From Kribbella sandramycini (GTDB taxonomy: Bacteria; Actinomycetota; Actinomycetes; Propionibacteriales; Kribbellaceae), in assembly GCF_013131805.1 (NCBI RefSeq), contig NZ_JABJRC010000003.1, positions 372,001 through 436,000 on the forward strand: a stretch of DNA of 64,000 nt. Reading direction: 5' to 3'. How positions within the stretch are numbered: the first letter of the stretch is position 1; the number at the start of each line of letters is the position of its first letter. Shown here in pieces: positions 26,119 to 35,382 of the stretch. Made by a program: the position numbers and the translations under genes. The notes beneath the pieces are model-generated. The model searched no databases and was not told the DNA's origin. It worked only from the letters and a program-made list of their open reading frames with translations.

Positions 26119-26444
26119 TCGCGCTGCTCGCTCATCGTCCAGACGTGCCGGAGGGACTGGCCGGCGACGCCCTCGGGGTTCTGCGCGAAGCCCTCGACGA
26201 ACTGGCTCATGTGCTGCTGCCAGCGCTGGTCGGTCGGGTTGTCGCGGAGCTGCGCGACGGCGGCCTCGAAGTCGGCGCACTCGACCAGGTGGAACAGGTC
26301 GCGACCGCTGCGCCAGATCGACCAGTCGGTGATACCGGCGGCGCGCATCACGGTGATGAGCTCCGGCCAGACGCGGGCGTGCTCGAGCTCGTACGCCTCT
26401 TCGGTGCCGGGGATCAGGCGGCTGTGCAGGGCTAAGCGGGTCAC
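26115..26444 (-). CDS. L-rhamnose mutarotase-like protein (RhaM/DUF718)
   Basis: 109 residues of a dimeric alpha-beta barrel. The family pattern E-H-x3-WPE (residues 21-27) and the tail W-x-H-x-MSQFVEG are present. Rhamnose mutarotase interconverts alpha and beta anomers of L-rhamnose; a close relative does so for L-fucose, which is of interest given the deoxysugar-like operon at 38-46 kb. The GTG at 26444 is chosen because a longer frame would run antisense into the penicillin-binding gene. TATCCT lies 8 bases upstream with no Shine-Dalgarno, so it may be leaderless. Confidence 0.82.
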   Translation of the reverse strand: MTRLALHSRLIPGTEEAYELEHARVWPELITVMRAAGITDWSIWRSGRDLFHLVECADFEAAVAQLRDNPTDQRWQQHMSQFVEGFAQNPEGVAGQSLRHVWTMSEQRD

Positions 26445-26574
26445 AATCGTGCAGGATACGCGGTCTTGACTGCAAAAGGTGTGACAACTTTCCACCCCGG
26501 TCCGGGCGTCGTACTTGGGTGGGTTGAGTAGTTTCGCCCGTGTGTTTGCCAATCGTCGTGCGAGAGTTGGAACC

Positions 26575-28482
26575 GTGAAGCGAACCGCTGCTGTCGTCTG
26601 TGTAAGTAGTCTGCTGATCACCGCTGGTTGTTCCGACAGCAAGTCGGGCGACGGCGGGAAGGCCGACCCGGACAACGAGAAGCAGGCATCCGCCCAGGTG
26701 GTGAAGCAGTTCGCGGACGCCTGGGTGAAGGCCTGGGCGCCGGACGGCAAACCCACCGAGGCCGCCGCGCTCACCGACAACCCGACCGCGTTCGGCAAGC
26801 GGCTCGACGACGTCGACTCGGCGCTGGTGGCCAGTTCGGTCAAGGTCACCCCGCAGGGCGAGGTGAACTGCTCCGACGACGCCACCTGCACGCAGGAGCT
26901 GGCCGTCGAGGCCGAGCTGCGCGGGATCGGCGCGATGAAGTGGACCAGTACGGCAACCGCCGTCAAGGTCGCCGACGCCTGGAAGGTGAAGGCCGCCGGC
27001 GACACCATCTATCCGGGGCTCGGCGAGGCGAACTACCTCAAGCGCACCCGGAACCTGCCCGCCCGCGCCTCGATCCAGGACCGGCACGGCGTCGCGCTGA
27101 CCTCGAACAAACCGATCGTGATCGTCGGCGTCGCCTCCGGCACGGCCGCCACCGCGGCGACGTACGCCGCCTTCACCAAGAACCTGGACGTCGACGGCGC
27201 AAAGCTGGCCAAGCGGGCCAAGGCCGCGCCGGCCGGTCAGTTCGTGGACGCGATCACCATCCGCGCCGAGCAGTGGGCCAAGCTGCGGCCGACGATGGGC
27301 AAGCTGCCCGGTGTCCTGACCATGGGCGGGACGGCGTCCCTCGCGGCGACCCCGACGTTCGCGCGCTCGGTCCTCGGCACCATGAAGCAGGCCAACGAGG
27401 ACACCCTGAAGAACGCCGGCCCGACCGCCTCCGCGCAGGACCAGGTCGGCGTCAACGGGCTGCAGTACGCGTTCCAGCAGCAGCTGGCCGGCACGCCGGG
27501 CGGCATCGTCTCGCTGCGCGACGGCAAGACCAAGCTGACGATCAAGGAGGTCTTCACCCAGAAGGGCACCCCCGGGAAGCCGGTGAAGACGACGCTGGAC
27601 ACCAAGATGCAGCAGGCTGCCGAGGCCGCGCTGGCCACCCAGCAGCTGCCGGCGTCGCTGGTCGCCGTCCAGGCCTCCACCGGGCAGATCCTCGCGGTCG
27701 CCAACGGGCCGGACGTGACCAGCTACAACCGCGCCTTCCAGGGCCACTACGCGCCCGGCTCGACGTTCAAGACCGTTACCTCGGCCGCGCTGCTCGGCAG
27801 CGGCCTGACCACGAACAGCTCGGTCCCGTGCACGGACACCATCAACGTCTTCGGTAAGACCTTCAAGAACTACGACGCACTGGCGGCGTACGGCGCGGGC
27901 CCGATGCAGAAGGCGTTCAACCAGTCCTGCAACACCGCGTTCATCTCCCAGCACGGGCGGCTGCCCAAGGACGGGATGACCAAGACCGCGGCGATGTTCG
28001 GGATCGGCCGCGAGCTGAACCTGTCGATCCCGGCGTACGGCGGCGAGGTCCCGGCGCCCAAGGACGACGTCGAGGAGGCCGCCTCGATGATCGGCCAGGG
28101 CACCGTCACCGCCAGCCCGCTGGCGATCGCGCTGGTCGGCGCCACGATCGACCACGGCACCGCGATGAAGCCGGTCCTGGTCCCCGGTAAGGACGCCGCC
28201 GGCACCGCGGCCGCTCCGTTGCCTGCGGCAACCGCCGCGGCGCTGCGGACGTTCATGCGGACGACGGTCACCGGCGGCACCGCGAAGCTGCTCGCGCAGA
28301 GCGGCACGGTCGGCGCCAAGACCGGTACGGCGGAGGTCGTCAAGGACGGCAAGGTCGTCACCAACGGCTGGATGGTCGGCTACCGCGGTGATGTCGCGTT
28401 CGCGGTGATCGTCGAGGGCGGCGAGTCCGGCGGTAAGGCGGCCGGGCCGATCCTGAAGAACTTCCTGTCCAAGTTCAAGTGA
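26575..28482 (+). CDS. Penicillin-binding lipoprotein (class B transpeptidase with MecA-type N domain)
   Basis: 635 residues. A signal sequence ends in ITAGC, with Cys19 as the probable lipid site. An NTF2-like MecA N-terminal domain (about 35-150) and a dimerisation domain precede the transpeptidase, which has all three motifs: S396-T-F-K399, S451-C-N453 and K582-T-G584. It cross-links peptidoglycan outside the membrane and resembles mycobacterial PbpLipo. The GTG at 26575 gives a proper lipoprotein signal; the next gene follows within 15 bases. Confidence 0.88.
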   Translation: MKRTAAVVCVSSLLITAGCSDSKSGDGGKADPDNEKQASAQVVKQFADAWVKAWAPDGKPTEAAALTDNPTAFGKRLDDVDSALVASSVKVTPQGEVNCSDDATCTQELAVEAELRGIGAMKWTSTATAVKVADAWKVKAAGDTIYPGLGEANYLKRTRNLPARASIQDRHGVALTSNKPIVIVGVASGTAATAATYAAFTKNLDVDGAKLAKRAKAAPAGQFVDAITIRAEQWAKLRPTMGKLPGVLTMGGTASLAATPTFARSVLGTMKQANEDTLKNAGPTASAQDQVGVNGLQYAFQQQLAGTPGGIVSLRDGKTKLTIKEVFTQKGTPGKPVKTTLDTKMQQAAEAALATQQLPASLVAVQASTGQILAVANGPDVTSYNRAFQGHYAPGSTFKTVTSAALLGSGLTTNSSVPCTDTINVFGKTFKNYDALAAYGAGPMQKAFNQSCNTAFISQHGRLPKDGMTKTAAMFGIGRELNLSIPAYGGEVPAPKDDVEEAASMIGQGTVTASPLAIALVGATIDHGTAMKPVLVPGKDAAGTAAAPLPAATAAALRTFMRTTVTGGTAKLLAQSGTVGAKTGTAEVVKDGKVVTNGWMVGYRGDVAFAVIVEGGESGGKAAGPILKNFLSKFK

Positions 28483-28484
28483 CT

Positions 28485-28490
28485 TAGGGT
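28485..28490 (+). promoter_or_regulatory. Leaderless-type -10 box (TAGGGT)
   Basis: TAGGGT starts 3 bases after the penicillin-binding gene stop and ends 6 bases before the next ATG. No Shine-Dalgarno sequence is present. Confidence 0.5.
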
Positions 28491-28496
28491 TGCGCG

Positions 28497-28844
28497 ATGG
28501 AGACCCTGATTTGCCCGAAATGCCGGGGCGCGATGCGTACCTACGAGCGCAGCGGCGTGAGTATCGACCAATGCACCGAGTGCCGCGGGATCTTCCTCGA
28601 CCGCGGTGAGCTCGAGCACCTGGTGGACGCCGAGCTGCGCTACAACGCGCCGCAGCAGCCGCGGCGCGAGGAGCAGCGCTACGAGGACAAGAAGCGCTAC
28701 GACGACGATGACCGCCGCCGGTACGAGGAGAAGAAGCGGTACGACGACGACCGGCGCTACGACGAGCGGAGCGGCTACTCCGGCTCCGGTCAGTACCATC
28801 ATAAAAAGAAGAAGAAATCCTTCCTCGAGGAGCTGTTCGACTGA
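28497..28844 (+). CDS. TFIIB-type zinc-ribbon protein
   Basis: 115 residues. The N-terminal 45 residues form a zinc ribbon with CPKC and CTECRG, the zf-TFIIB family. The remainder is very rich in Arg, Asp, Glu, Lys and Tyr (repeated RRYEEKKRYDDD-like units) and ends in a lysine run and FLEELFD; it is probably disordered or nucleic-acid binding. Function unknown. Confidence 0.82.
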   Translation: METLICPKCRGAMRTYERSGVSIDQCTECRGIFLDRGELEHLVDAELRYNAPQQPRREEQRYEDKKRYDDDDRRRYEEKKRYDDDRRYDERSGYSGSGQYHHKKKKKSFLEELFD

Positions 28845-28853
28845 TCGCGGGTC

Positions 28854-28859
28854 TAGGGT
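28854..28859 (+). promoter_or_regulatory. Leaderless-type -10 box (TAGGGT)
   Basis: TAGGGT ends 7 bases before the GTG at 28867; no ribosome binding site is seen. Confidence 0.5.
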
Positions 28860-28866
28860 CACCGGT

Positions 28867-29331
28867 GTGAGTACGCCACTGGTGGCCCTTCGCCCGACGA
28901 CCGAGGGCGAGTTCCCGGAGTTGTTCGAGCGGGCCGTCGAATCGTTCGCGGCCGGGGTCGGTCCCGCCCGCGATCTGGAGCCGGCGAGTGCGTTGCGGTA
29001 CGCCCGGGAGTCGATCGCGAAACTCGTGCCGAACGGCCTCCACAGCCCGCACCAGCTGATCTACACCGCTTGGGCCGGTGACGTCATGGTCGGCAGCGTC
29101 TGGATCGGCACCGCGGGCCCGATCCCGTACATCTACAACCTCGAAGTGCTCGCCGATCAGCGCGGCAGGGGCTACGGGCGCGCGATCATGCTCGCCACTG
29201 CGGACGAGTGTCGCCGGCTCGGCTACCACCGGCTCGATCTGAACGTCTTCGCCGACAATGCCGCCGCGCTCAACCTGTACACCTCACTCGGCTACACCGT
29301 CGTCTCCCAGCAGATGCGCAGGGAGCTCTAG
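28867..29331 (+). CDS. GNAT-family N-acetyltransferase
   Basis: 154 residues. The acetyl-CoA loop reads DQRGRGYGRAIM, in the R/Q-x2-G-x-G/A form, and the C-terminal NVFADNAAALNLYTSLGY is the usual GNAT end. The substrate is unknown. GTG start with a leaderless-type promoter. Confidence 0.87.
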   Translation: MSTPLVALRPTTEGEFPELFERAVESFAAGVGPARDLEPASALRYARESIAKLVPNGLHSPHQLIYTAWAGDVMVGSVWIGTAGPIPYIYNLEVLADQRGRGYGRAIMLATADECRRLGYHRLDLNVFADNAAALNLYTSLGYTVVSQQMRREL

Positions 29332-29405
29332 AAACTCGCTGGACAGTGCTTTCCGGCCGCGTTTACGGTCGGGGAATGCAGAATGAGTACGGTTGATATC
29401 CGACA

Positions 29406-30392
29406 GTGATCGCCGCGCGTGAGCTGACCAAGACCTACACGTTCCATCAGCAACGCGCCGGTCTCGGCGGCGCTTTGCGAAGCCTGGTTCGGCGTAACTA
29501 CGAGACCCGGCTCGCGGTGGATCGGATCGGGTTCGAGATCGGCCGCGGTGAGGTTGTCGGCCTGCTCGGGCCGAACGGCGCCGGTAAGACGACGACGCTG
29601 AAGATGCTGTCGGGGCTGCTGTACCCGACGTCCGGCGAGCTGGCGGTGCTCGGGCACCGGCCGTCGGAGCGTAAACACGACTACCTGCGCCGGATCGCCC
29701 TGGTGATGGGCCAGAAGTCGATGCTCTGGTGGGACGTGCCGGCGATGGAGAGTCTCCTGCTGCACAAGGAGATGTACGGGCTGTCGACGGCCGAGTTCGA
29801 GCGGAACGTCGATGAGCTGGCTGAGCTGCTCGACGTCCGGGAGCTGCTCGACGTCCAGGTCCGGAAGACGTCGCTCGGCGAGCGGATGAAGCTGGAGCTG
29901 ATGGCCGCGCTCGTGCACGGCCCGGAGATCCTGTTCCTGGACGAGCCGACGATCGGGCTCGACGTGGTCGCGAAGGCGCGGGTCCGGAGCTTCCTCGCCG
30001 AGGTGAACAAGCTGCGCGGGACGACGATCCTGATCACCAGCCACGACATGGACGACATCGAGGCGCTCTGCTCGCGGGTGATGATCATCGACCACGGGCG
30101 GCTGCAGTTCGACGGCGCCCTGGACGAGCTGGTCCGGACGGCGCGCCCACGCAAGCTGGTCCGGGCGACGTACGCCGCGCCGCTGGGCGACGGCGTACTG
30201 GCTGGGGTCGAGGGGGTCAGCGGGGTCGAGGTCGACGGGCTGACGGTTCGGCTCGAGGTGGATCGCGATCGGGCGGGTGATGTCCTGGGGGCGTTGACGC
30301 GGCTCGGGCCGCTGGTGGATCTCGATGTGGCGGACGCCGATGTCGAGGACATCATGCGGGATCTGTTCGAGCGCCGCGGGGAGCCGTCGTGA
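29406..30392 (+). CDS. ABC-2 exporter ATP-binding protein
   Basis: 328 residues. Walker A GPNGAGKTT, signature TSLGERMKLEL (the degenerate form seen in this subfamily) and Walker B ILFLDEP are present, followed by a C-terminal DUF4162-like domain. It powers the two membrane proteins encoded next. GTG start; no Shine-Dalgarno is evident. The partner genes overlap by 4 bases each, so the three form one transcript. Confidence 0.88.
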   Translation: MIAARELTKTYTFHQQRAGLGGALRSLVRRNYETRLAVDRIGFEIGRGEVVGLLGPNGAGKTTTLKMLSGLLYPTSGELAVLGHRPSERKHDYLRRIALVMGQKSMLWWDVPAMESLLLHKEMYGLSTAEFERNVDELAELLDVRELLDVQVRKTSLGERMKLELMAALVHGPEILFLDEPTIGLDVVAKARVRSFLAEVNKLRGTTILITSHDMDDIEALCSRVMIIDHGRLQFDGALDELVRTARPRKLVRATYAAPLGDGVLAGVEGVSGVEVDGLTVRLEVDRDRAGDVLGALTRLGPLVDLDVADADVEDIMRDLFERRGEPS

Positions 30393-31201
30393 ACACGCTG
30401 ACCCGCAATCTGCGGGTGCTGCGCCGGATGACCGCGGCCGAGATCGCCCAGCAGTCGATCTACCGCGGCTCCTGGGTGATCTTCATGCTGGCGAACATCT
30501 TCGTCCCGGTCACGTCGTTGCTGATCTGGCGGACGGCGCTCGCGCATGGCGCCCGGCTGCCGGTCGACGAGCGGTACGTGACGACGTACTTCGTGCTGCT
30601 CGGGTTCGTGACGATGGCGACGTCGTCCTGGGCGGCGGGGTTCATCGCCAGTGACATCCGGCTCGGGACGCTGTCGAGCTGGATGGTCCGGCCGGCGTCG
30701 CTGCTGCTCGGGTTCGTCGCGAACAACCTGTCGGAGAAGCTCCTGAAGCTGATCGCGCTGGTGCCGATGATCGGGATCGTCTGGTGGCTCTTCCGGGAGT
30801 CGATGGTCGTCCCGGCGGGGTTCGGGCGCTGGGCGCTGTTCGCGGTCGCCGTGCTACTCGGGGCGGTGCTGGTGTTCACGATCGACATCCTGATCGCGGC
30901 GCTCGCGTTCTGGCTGGACGATGTGAGTGCGCTGGTGCAGGCGCGGGTGATCATTGCGAGTGTGTTGTCGGGGGCCGTCGTCCCGCTGGCGCTGATGCCG
31001 TCGTGGTCGCGGGGGTTCGTGGAGTTTCAGCCGTTCCGGTTCACGGTGTCGTTCCCGGTGGAGATCGTGGCCGGGCGGTTGTCGGGGGCCGAGCTGTTGC
31101 TGGGGTTCGGGCTGCAGCTCGGGTACGTCGTCCTCGCGGGGGTGCTGGCGCGGGTGGTCTGGGCGGCTGGGTTGCGGGCGTACTCGGCGGTGGGCGCATG
31201 A
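30389..31201 (+). CDS. ABC-2 family permease (DUF990/ABC-2_TM type), first subunit
   Basis: 270 residues with six predicted membrane helices and a charged N-terminus. It resembles the DUF990 proteins that come as pairs with a dedicated ATPase. The start GTG overlaps the ATPase stop. Substrate unknown; related systems export lipids, peptides or antibiotics. Confidence 0.8.
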   Translation: MNTLTRNLRVLRRMTAAEIAQQSIYRGSWVIFMLANIFVPVTSLLIWRTALAHGARLPVDERYVTTYFVLLGFVTMATSSWAAGFIASDIRLGTLSSWMVRPASLLLGFVANNLSEKLLKLIALVPMIGIVWWLFRESMVVPAGFGRWALFAVAVLLGAVLVFTIDILIAALAFWLDDVSALVQARVIIASVLSGAVVPLALMPSWSRGFVEFQPFRFTVSFPVEIVAGRLSGAELLLGFGLQLGYVVLAGVLARVVWAAGLRAYSAVGA

Positions 31202-31983
31202 GGTACTTGCGGCTGTGGCGGCGGTTCTTCGCACAGGCCGTCGTCCGGGAGACGCACTACCGGGCGCATTTCCTGACCACGCTGGGTGTCGGGCTGGTGC
31301 AGCTGGGGTTGGGGATCGTGCCGACGTTGCTGCTGTTCGGGTTCACCTCGGAGCTGCATGGGTGGTCGCGGGCGGAGGTGATCGCGCTGGTCGGGGTGTA
31401 CCAGATCGTCACCGGGCTGATGGCGGCGTTCGTCGCGCCGAACCTGAACCGGATGACGAGCTACCTCACCGAGGGTGAGCTCGACGCGGTGCTGCTGCGG
31501 CCGGTGTCGAGCCAGTTCTACCTGACCTTCCGCTGGATCAACGTCGCCGAGCTGACCAACGTGGCGAGCGGGGTCGCCGTCCTGGTGATCGGTCTGCTGC
31601 AGGCGGATGTTCGCGCGGACGCCGGTCAGATCGTGCAGGCCGTCCTGCTCGCCGGCTGTGGACTGGTTCTCCTCACCGCCGTCTGGTCGGCCCTGGCCTA
31701 CCTGGCCTTCTGGCTCCAATCCGTCGGCCCGATCGGCATCGTCTACACCAGCCTCGCCGAAGCCGGCCGCTACCCGCTCGCGTTCTTCCCCACCGCCGTC
31801 CGCACCTTCCTCACCTTCGCCTTCCCCGTGGCCTTCGCCACCACCTACCCCGTCCAAGCCCTCACCGGCGACCTCTCCTGGCGCTACGTGGCCCTGGCCG
31901 CCACCCTCACCCTCCTGGCCCTCCTCCTCACCCGCCTCCTCTGGTCCCGAGGCCTCCGCACCTACGCCAGCGCCTCCAGCTAG
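31198..31983 (+). CDS. ABC-2 family permease (DUF990/ABC-2_TM type), second subunit
   Basis: 261 residues, six membrane helices, related in layout to the first subunit (LTEGELDAVLLRPVSSQFYL matches its LGTLSSWMVRPASLLLGF region). ATG overlaps the preceding stop (ATGA). The two form the membrane half of the exporter. Confidence 0.8.
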   Translation: MRYLRLWRRFFAQAVVRETHYRAHFLTTLGVGLVQLGLGIVPTLLLFGFTSELHGWSRAEVIALVGVYQIVTGLMAAFVAPNLNRMTSYLTEGELDAVLLRPVSSQFYLTFRWINVAELTNVASGVAVLVIGLLQADVRADAGQIVQAVLLAGCGLVLLTAVWSALAYLAFWLQSVGPIGIVYTSLAEAGRYPLAFFPTAVRTFLTFAFPVAFATTYPVQALTGDLSWRYVALAATLTLLALLLTRLLWSRGLRTYASASS

Positions 31984-32036
31984 CCCGTTTTGTCCGTGGG
32001 GTGTGGTTTTGTTGGAGGGACTGATGGGAGGGTGCG

Positions 32037-33107
32037 ATGAGCTGGTGGGTCCTGCATGTGGACATGGACCAGTTCATCGCGGCCGTGGAGATCCGCCGGC
32101 GGCCGGAGTTGCGCGGGTCGCCGGTGGTGGTGGGTGGGTCGGGTGATCCGGCGAAGCCGCGGCAGGTGGTGGCGACGGCGTCGTACGAGGCGCGTGCGTT
32201 CGGCGTCCATTCGGGGATGCCGTTGCGGGCCGCGGTCAAGAAGTGTCCGGACGCCGTGTTCCTGCCGTCCGATCCGGCGGCGTACGAGGCGGCGTCGGCC
32301 GAGGTGATGGACACGCTGCGCGAGTTCCCGGTGGTGGTCGAGGTCTGGGGGTGGGACGAGTGTTTCGTCGGCGCCGAGACCGACGACCCGGAGGCGCTCG
32401 CCGCGGCGATGCGCGCCGCCGTCGTGGCGAAGACCGGGCTGACCTGCTCGATCGGGATCGGTGACAACAAGACCCGCGCGAAGCTGGCGACGACGTTCGC
32501 GAAACAGCCGCGGTCGCATGCGGCGCCGTTCGAGGGGGCCGACGCGGCGGCGCCGGGCGTCTACCGGCTGACCGCGGCCAACTGGCGCGCGGTGATGGAC
32601 CACCGCCCGGTCCGCGAGCTGTGGGGCATCGGCAGCCGGATGGAGCGCAATCTCAACGAGCTCGGCCTGACCACGGTCGCCGAGCTGGCCGCCGCCGACG
32701 TCGAGATGCTCCGCGAGCGGTTCGGCCCGAAGATGGGCGCCTGGTACGCCGCGCTCGGGCGCGGCCTCGGCGACACCGAGATCACCGACGTCCCCCGCGA
32801 GCCGGTCTCCCGCAGCCGCGAGGAGACCTTCGAGCGCGACCTGGCCGAGCCGGCCGAGATCGCCGCCGAGCTGCGCCGGATCGCCGTCGAGGTGACGCGT
32901 GACGTCGTCGCGGAGGGTCGAAGCATCCAGCGCGTGTGGGTCAAGGTCCGGTTCACGAGTTTCTACACCCCGATCAAGAGCCGCAAACTGCCCGCGATCA
33001 CCCAGGATCCGGAGGTGATCGCCGCGACGGCGCTCGCCCTGCTGGAGAAGTTCGAGGTGCGGCGTCCGGTCCGGCTGCTGGGTGTGCGGGTCGAGTTCGC
33101 GCCGTGA
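32037..33107 (+). CDS. Y-family DNA polymerase, DinB2 type
   Basis: 356 residues. The palm acids are D9 (HVDMD) and D107-E108 (WGWDE). The overall sequence follows mycobacterial DinB2 rather than DinB1, including FLPSDPAAY, EVWGWDE and CSIGIGDNK. The residue after F13 is isoleucine (DQFIAAVE); this is the sugar steric-gate position, aromatic in canonical DinB and leucine in Mycobacterium smegmatis DinB2, which uses ribonucleotides. No C-terminal clamp-binding motif is obvious. The ATG is preceded by GGGAGGG. The esterase gene follows. Confidence 0.88.
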   Translation: MSWWVLHVDMDQFIAAVEIRRRPELRGSPVVVGGSGDPAKPRQVVATASYEARAFGVHSGMPLRAAVKKCPDAVFLPSDPAAYEAASAEVMDTLREFPVVVEVWGWDECFVGAETDDPEALAAAMRAAVVAKTGLTCSIGIGDNKTRAKLATTFAKQPRSHAAPFEGADAAAPGVYRLTAANWRAVMDHRPVRELWGIGSRMERNLNELGLTTVAELAAADVEMLRERFGPKMGAWYAALGRGLGDTEITDVPREPVSRSREETFERDLAEPAEIAAELRRIAVEVTRDVVAEGRSIQRVWVKVRFTSFYTPIKSRKLPAITQDPEVIAATALALLEKFEVRRPVRLLGVRVEFAP

Positions 33108-33145
33108 GCCATCCGGAGCGGGGTCGGCTCCGAAGAGCCGGTGTG

Positions 33146-33979
33146 ATGTCTCGACGTACGCTCCTCGCGGCCGCTGCCAGCCTGAGCTTGGGCGGTTGCT
33201 CGAGTGAGCCCGCGGCGTCCGACGGCGTGGTCCAGGTCCGGTACGGCGACGACGAGTCGCAGATCGCCGAGCTGCATCTCCCACCCGGTACGGCGACCGT
33301 CCCGGTGGCCGTCGTCATCCACGGTGGTTTTTGGCAGAGCGCCTACGGGATGAGTCTGGCGACGCCGCTGGCCGCGGATCTCGCCCGGAACGGGATCGCC
33401 GGCTACGCCATCGAGTATCGCCGGGTCGGCAACGGCGGCGGGTGGCCCGCAACGTTCGAGGACGTCGCGGCCGCCATCGACGCGCTCGCCGATCAGCCCC
33501 GGGTCGAGCTCGGCAAAGTCGTTGCCATCGGCCACTCAGCCGGTGGTCACCTCGCCGTGTGGGCAGCCGGTCGATCCGCGCTGCCGCCCGCGGCTCCCGG
33601 CGCCGCGCCGCGCGTCCAGCTCCGCGGCGCGGTCTCCCAGGCCGGCGTCCTCGACCTCGCCGCCGCGCACCGCGAGCAGGTCGGCGGCAGCGCCGTCCAG
33701 GAGCTCCTCGGCGGCACGCCCGACTCGGACCCCGACCGGTACGCCCTCGCCTCCCCGATCGAACGGTTGCCGCTCAAGGTCCCGATCGCACTCGTCCACG
33801 GCACCCGCGACGCCGCCGTCCCCCTCAGCCAGAGCCAGAGCTACCTGGCCGCCGCCCGCAAGGTCGGCGACCCCGTGACCCTGAAGGAGCTCGCGCACGT
33901 CGGCCACTTCGAGCTGATCGACCCTCGCGACGAGGCCTGGCACACCTGCCGGGCCGAGGCCACCCGCCTACTCAGCTGA
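33146..33979 (+). CDS. Lipoprotein alpha/beta-hydrolase (esterase/peptidase-like)
   Basis: 277 residues. A signal sequence ends in the lipobox LGGC (Cys18). The oxyanion motif HGGFW and nucleophile GHSAGGH identify an alpha/beta hydrolase of the BD-FAE/prolyl-oligopeptidase-like group; the acid and histidine are likely in HGTRDAAVP and HVGHFEL. Anchored outside the membrane. GTG 33104, overlapping the polymerase stop, is an alternative start but would put 14 polar residues before the signal; I prefer ATG 33146. Confidence 0.8.
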   Translation: MSRRTLLAAAASLSLGGCSSEPAASDGVVQVRYGDDESQIAELHLPPGTATVPVAVVIHGGFWQSAYGMSLATPLAADLARNGIAGYAIEYRRVGNGGGWPATFEDVAAAIDALADQPRVELGKVVAIGHSAGGHLAVWAAGRSALPPAAPGAAPRVQLRGAVSQAGVLDLAAAHREQVGGSAVQELLGGTPDSDPDRYALASPIERLPLKVPIALVHGTRDAAVPLSQSQSYLAAARKVGDPVTLKELAHVGHFELIDPRDEAWHTCRAEATRLLS

Positions 33980-34625
33980 CATCTGCCCGATCGGGGTCCT
34001 CGCGAAGGTGGCTGACCACGTCGCGGAGCCGGACGCCGTGTTCGATCGCGGTTTGGGCCATGACGTCGTAAGCGGCGACGCGATCGAGGTTGTAGCGCTC
34101 CATGAGGATGCCGATCCCGGAGCCCACGGTGGTATGCGAGTTCATCGAGCGGCGGAGGCGGCTTTGGTACCAGAGCCCTTCGAGCGCGATCCCGGCGTAC
34201 GTGCAGAAGTTCGGCAACCGGTCGCGGCTGGGCGTTTCGGCGGTGAGGTAGAGCGAGAGGACGCCGTGCGGACGACCGGCCCCCGGGAACACCGGGGCGT
34301 GGACGACCGTGGTGACGCCTGCAGGCAAGGTCGGCAGCGCGCTGCCCTCGACGATGGTTCGGCCTTGGACCGCGTCCCACCACGGGCCATCCGGGACGGC
34401 GGCTTCAGCGCGGACGAGGTCGGCCGCCGCGCCGACGATCGCACCCAGCTGCTGCTGGGAGCCGACGGTCGCCACCGCGGGTAACGCGCCGTCGAATGCC
34501 TCGGCTGCGGCGTCGGCGATGGTGTCCAGCAGCTCCTCGAGTTGCTGGACGCGGTGCAGCCGGAGCGCGAGATCGGCGAAGTACGCCGCTTCGTCGTGGC
34601 GACCGGGCGCGGGGGTAGCGGTCAA
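33972..34625 (-). CDS. GAF-ANTAR RNA-binding antiterminator
   Basis: 217 residues. A GAF-like sensor (about 15-150) is followed by an ANTAR domain (about 165-210) with GSGIGILMERYNLDRVAAYDVM. ANTAR domains bind tandem hexaloop hairpins in nascent RNA to prevent termination. The start is TTG 34625, supported by GGAGAG 5 bases upstream and the lack of other starts. It is convergent with the esterase gene, overlapping by 8 bases. Confidence 0.83.
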   Translation of the reverse strand: MTATPAPGRHDEAAYFADLALRLHRVQQLEELLDTIADAAAEAFDGALPAVATVGSQQQLGAIVGAAADLVRAEAAVPDGPWWDAVQGRTIVEGSALPTLPAGVTTVVHAPVFPGAGRPHGVLSLYLTAETPSRDRLPNFCTYAGIALEGLWYQSRLRRSMNSHTTVGSGIGILMERYNLDRVAAYDVMAQTAIEHGVRLRDVVSHLREDPDRADVS

Positions 34626-34695
34626 CAGGCTCTCCAGTCAGGGCATGTGGGCAGGCTCACGCCGTGACCCCGCACTGCAGGAGGCCGCGACCAGC

Positions 34696-35382
34696 CTACT
34701 CGGCCCGGGACTCCGAGTCGGCCACGATCCCCGCCGCGACGTCGTACAGCTTGATGTTGCCGGTCTGCGATGTCCGGACCAGGAAGGCGAAGGCACGGCG
34801 CTGATCGAGCCGGTAGCGCTCCATCAGGATGCCGATCGCCTGACCGATCGTCTGCCGCGAGCTGAGCCCGATCGTGAGGGTTTCATGGGTGCGGTTCCAG
34901 CCCAGCGCGGCGGCGGCGAAGTTCGCGAACAGGTAGCCGAGCTGGACGTCGTCGGGGCCGATCACGCCGACTCCTTCGGAGAACAGGTTCACCGCGCCGC
35001 GGACATGGGACTCGGAACGGAACTGGAAGGCGAGCTGCGATCCGATCCCGAGCTCGGCCGCTCGCGGCCCGAACCGCGGCCAGCGGCCGTCGGCGCGCAG
35101 ATCGTCGGAGCGGACGATCGGATCGTCGGTCACGGCGTCCAGACAGGGCCCTTCGGCCAGCGAGTACTGCAGTTCGTCGATCTGCAGCGCCAGCGGCCCG
35201 GTCGGGGCGAGCGTGCGGATCTTCCCGTCGGAGCCGGTGATCGAGATACTCGCGTGGTCGATCGCCGGCATCGTCCGGACAGCGGCAGTGGTGATCTCGG
35301 CGAGCGCGTCGTCGATCGAGATCGGCACCTGCAGCGAGGCCGTCACACGGTCCATCGCGTCAACAAGTTCTCGGGTGTTCAT
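34696..35382 (-). CDS. GAF-ANTAR RNA-binding antiterminator
   Basis: 228 residues. GAF domain at about 20-165 and ANTAR domain at about 172-225 (TIGQAIGILMERYRLDQRRAFAFL). It is a paralogue of the neighbour downstream. The ATG at 35382 has AGGGGGG upstream; a longer frame would run into the divergent leader. It reads away from the STAS-SpoIIE-B12 operon and shares the intergenic region with it. Confidence 0.85.
   Translation of the reverse strand: MNTRELVDAMDRVTASLQVPISIDDALAEITTAAVRTMPAIDHASISITGSDGKIRTLAPTGPLALQIDELQYSLAEGPCLDAVTDDPIVRSDDLRADGRWPRFGPRAAELGIGSQLAFQFRSESHVRGAVNLFSEGVGVIGPDDVQLGYLFANFAAAALGWNRTHETLTIGLSSRQTIGQAIGILMERYRLDQRRAFAFLVRTSQTGNIKLYDVAAGIVADSESRAE

Noticed and set aside
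25993-29229. A very long open frame of over 1,000 codons on the minus strand
   Set aside because: It runs antisense to the penicillin-binding, zinc-ribbon and other clear genes; it is a high-GC frame artefact with Arg/Gly/Ala-rich nonsense composition.
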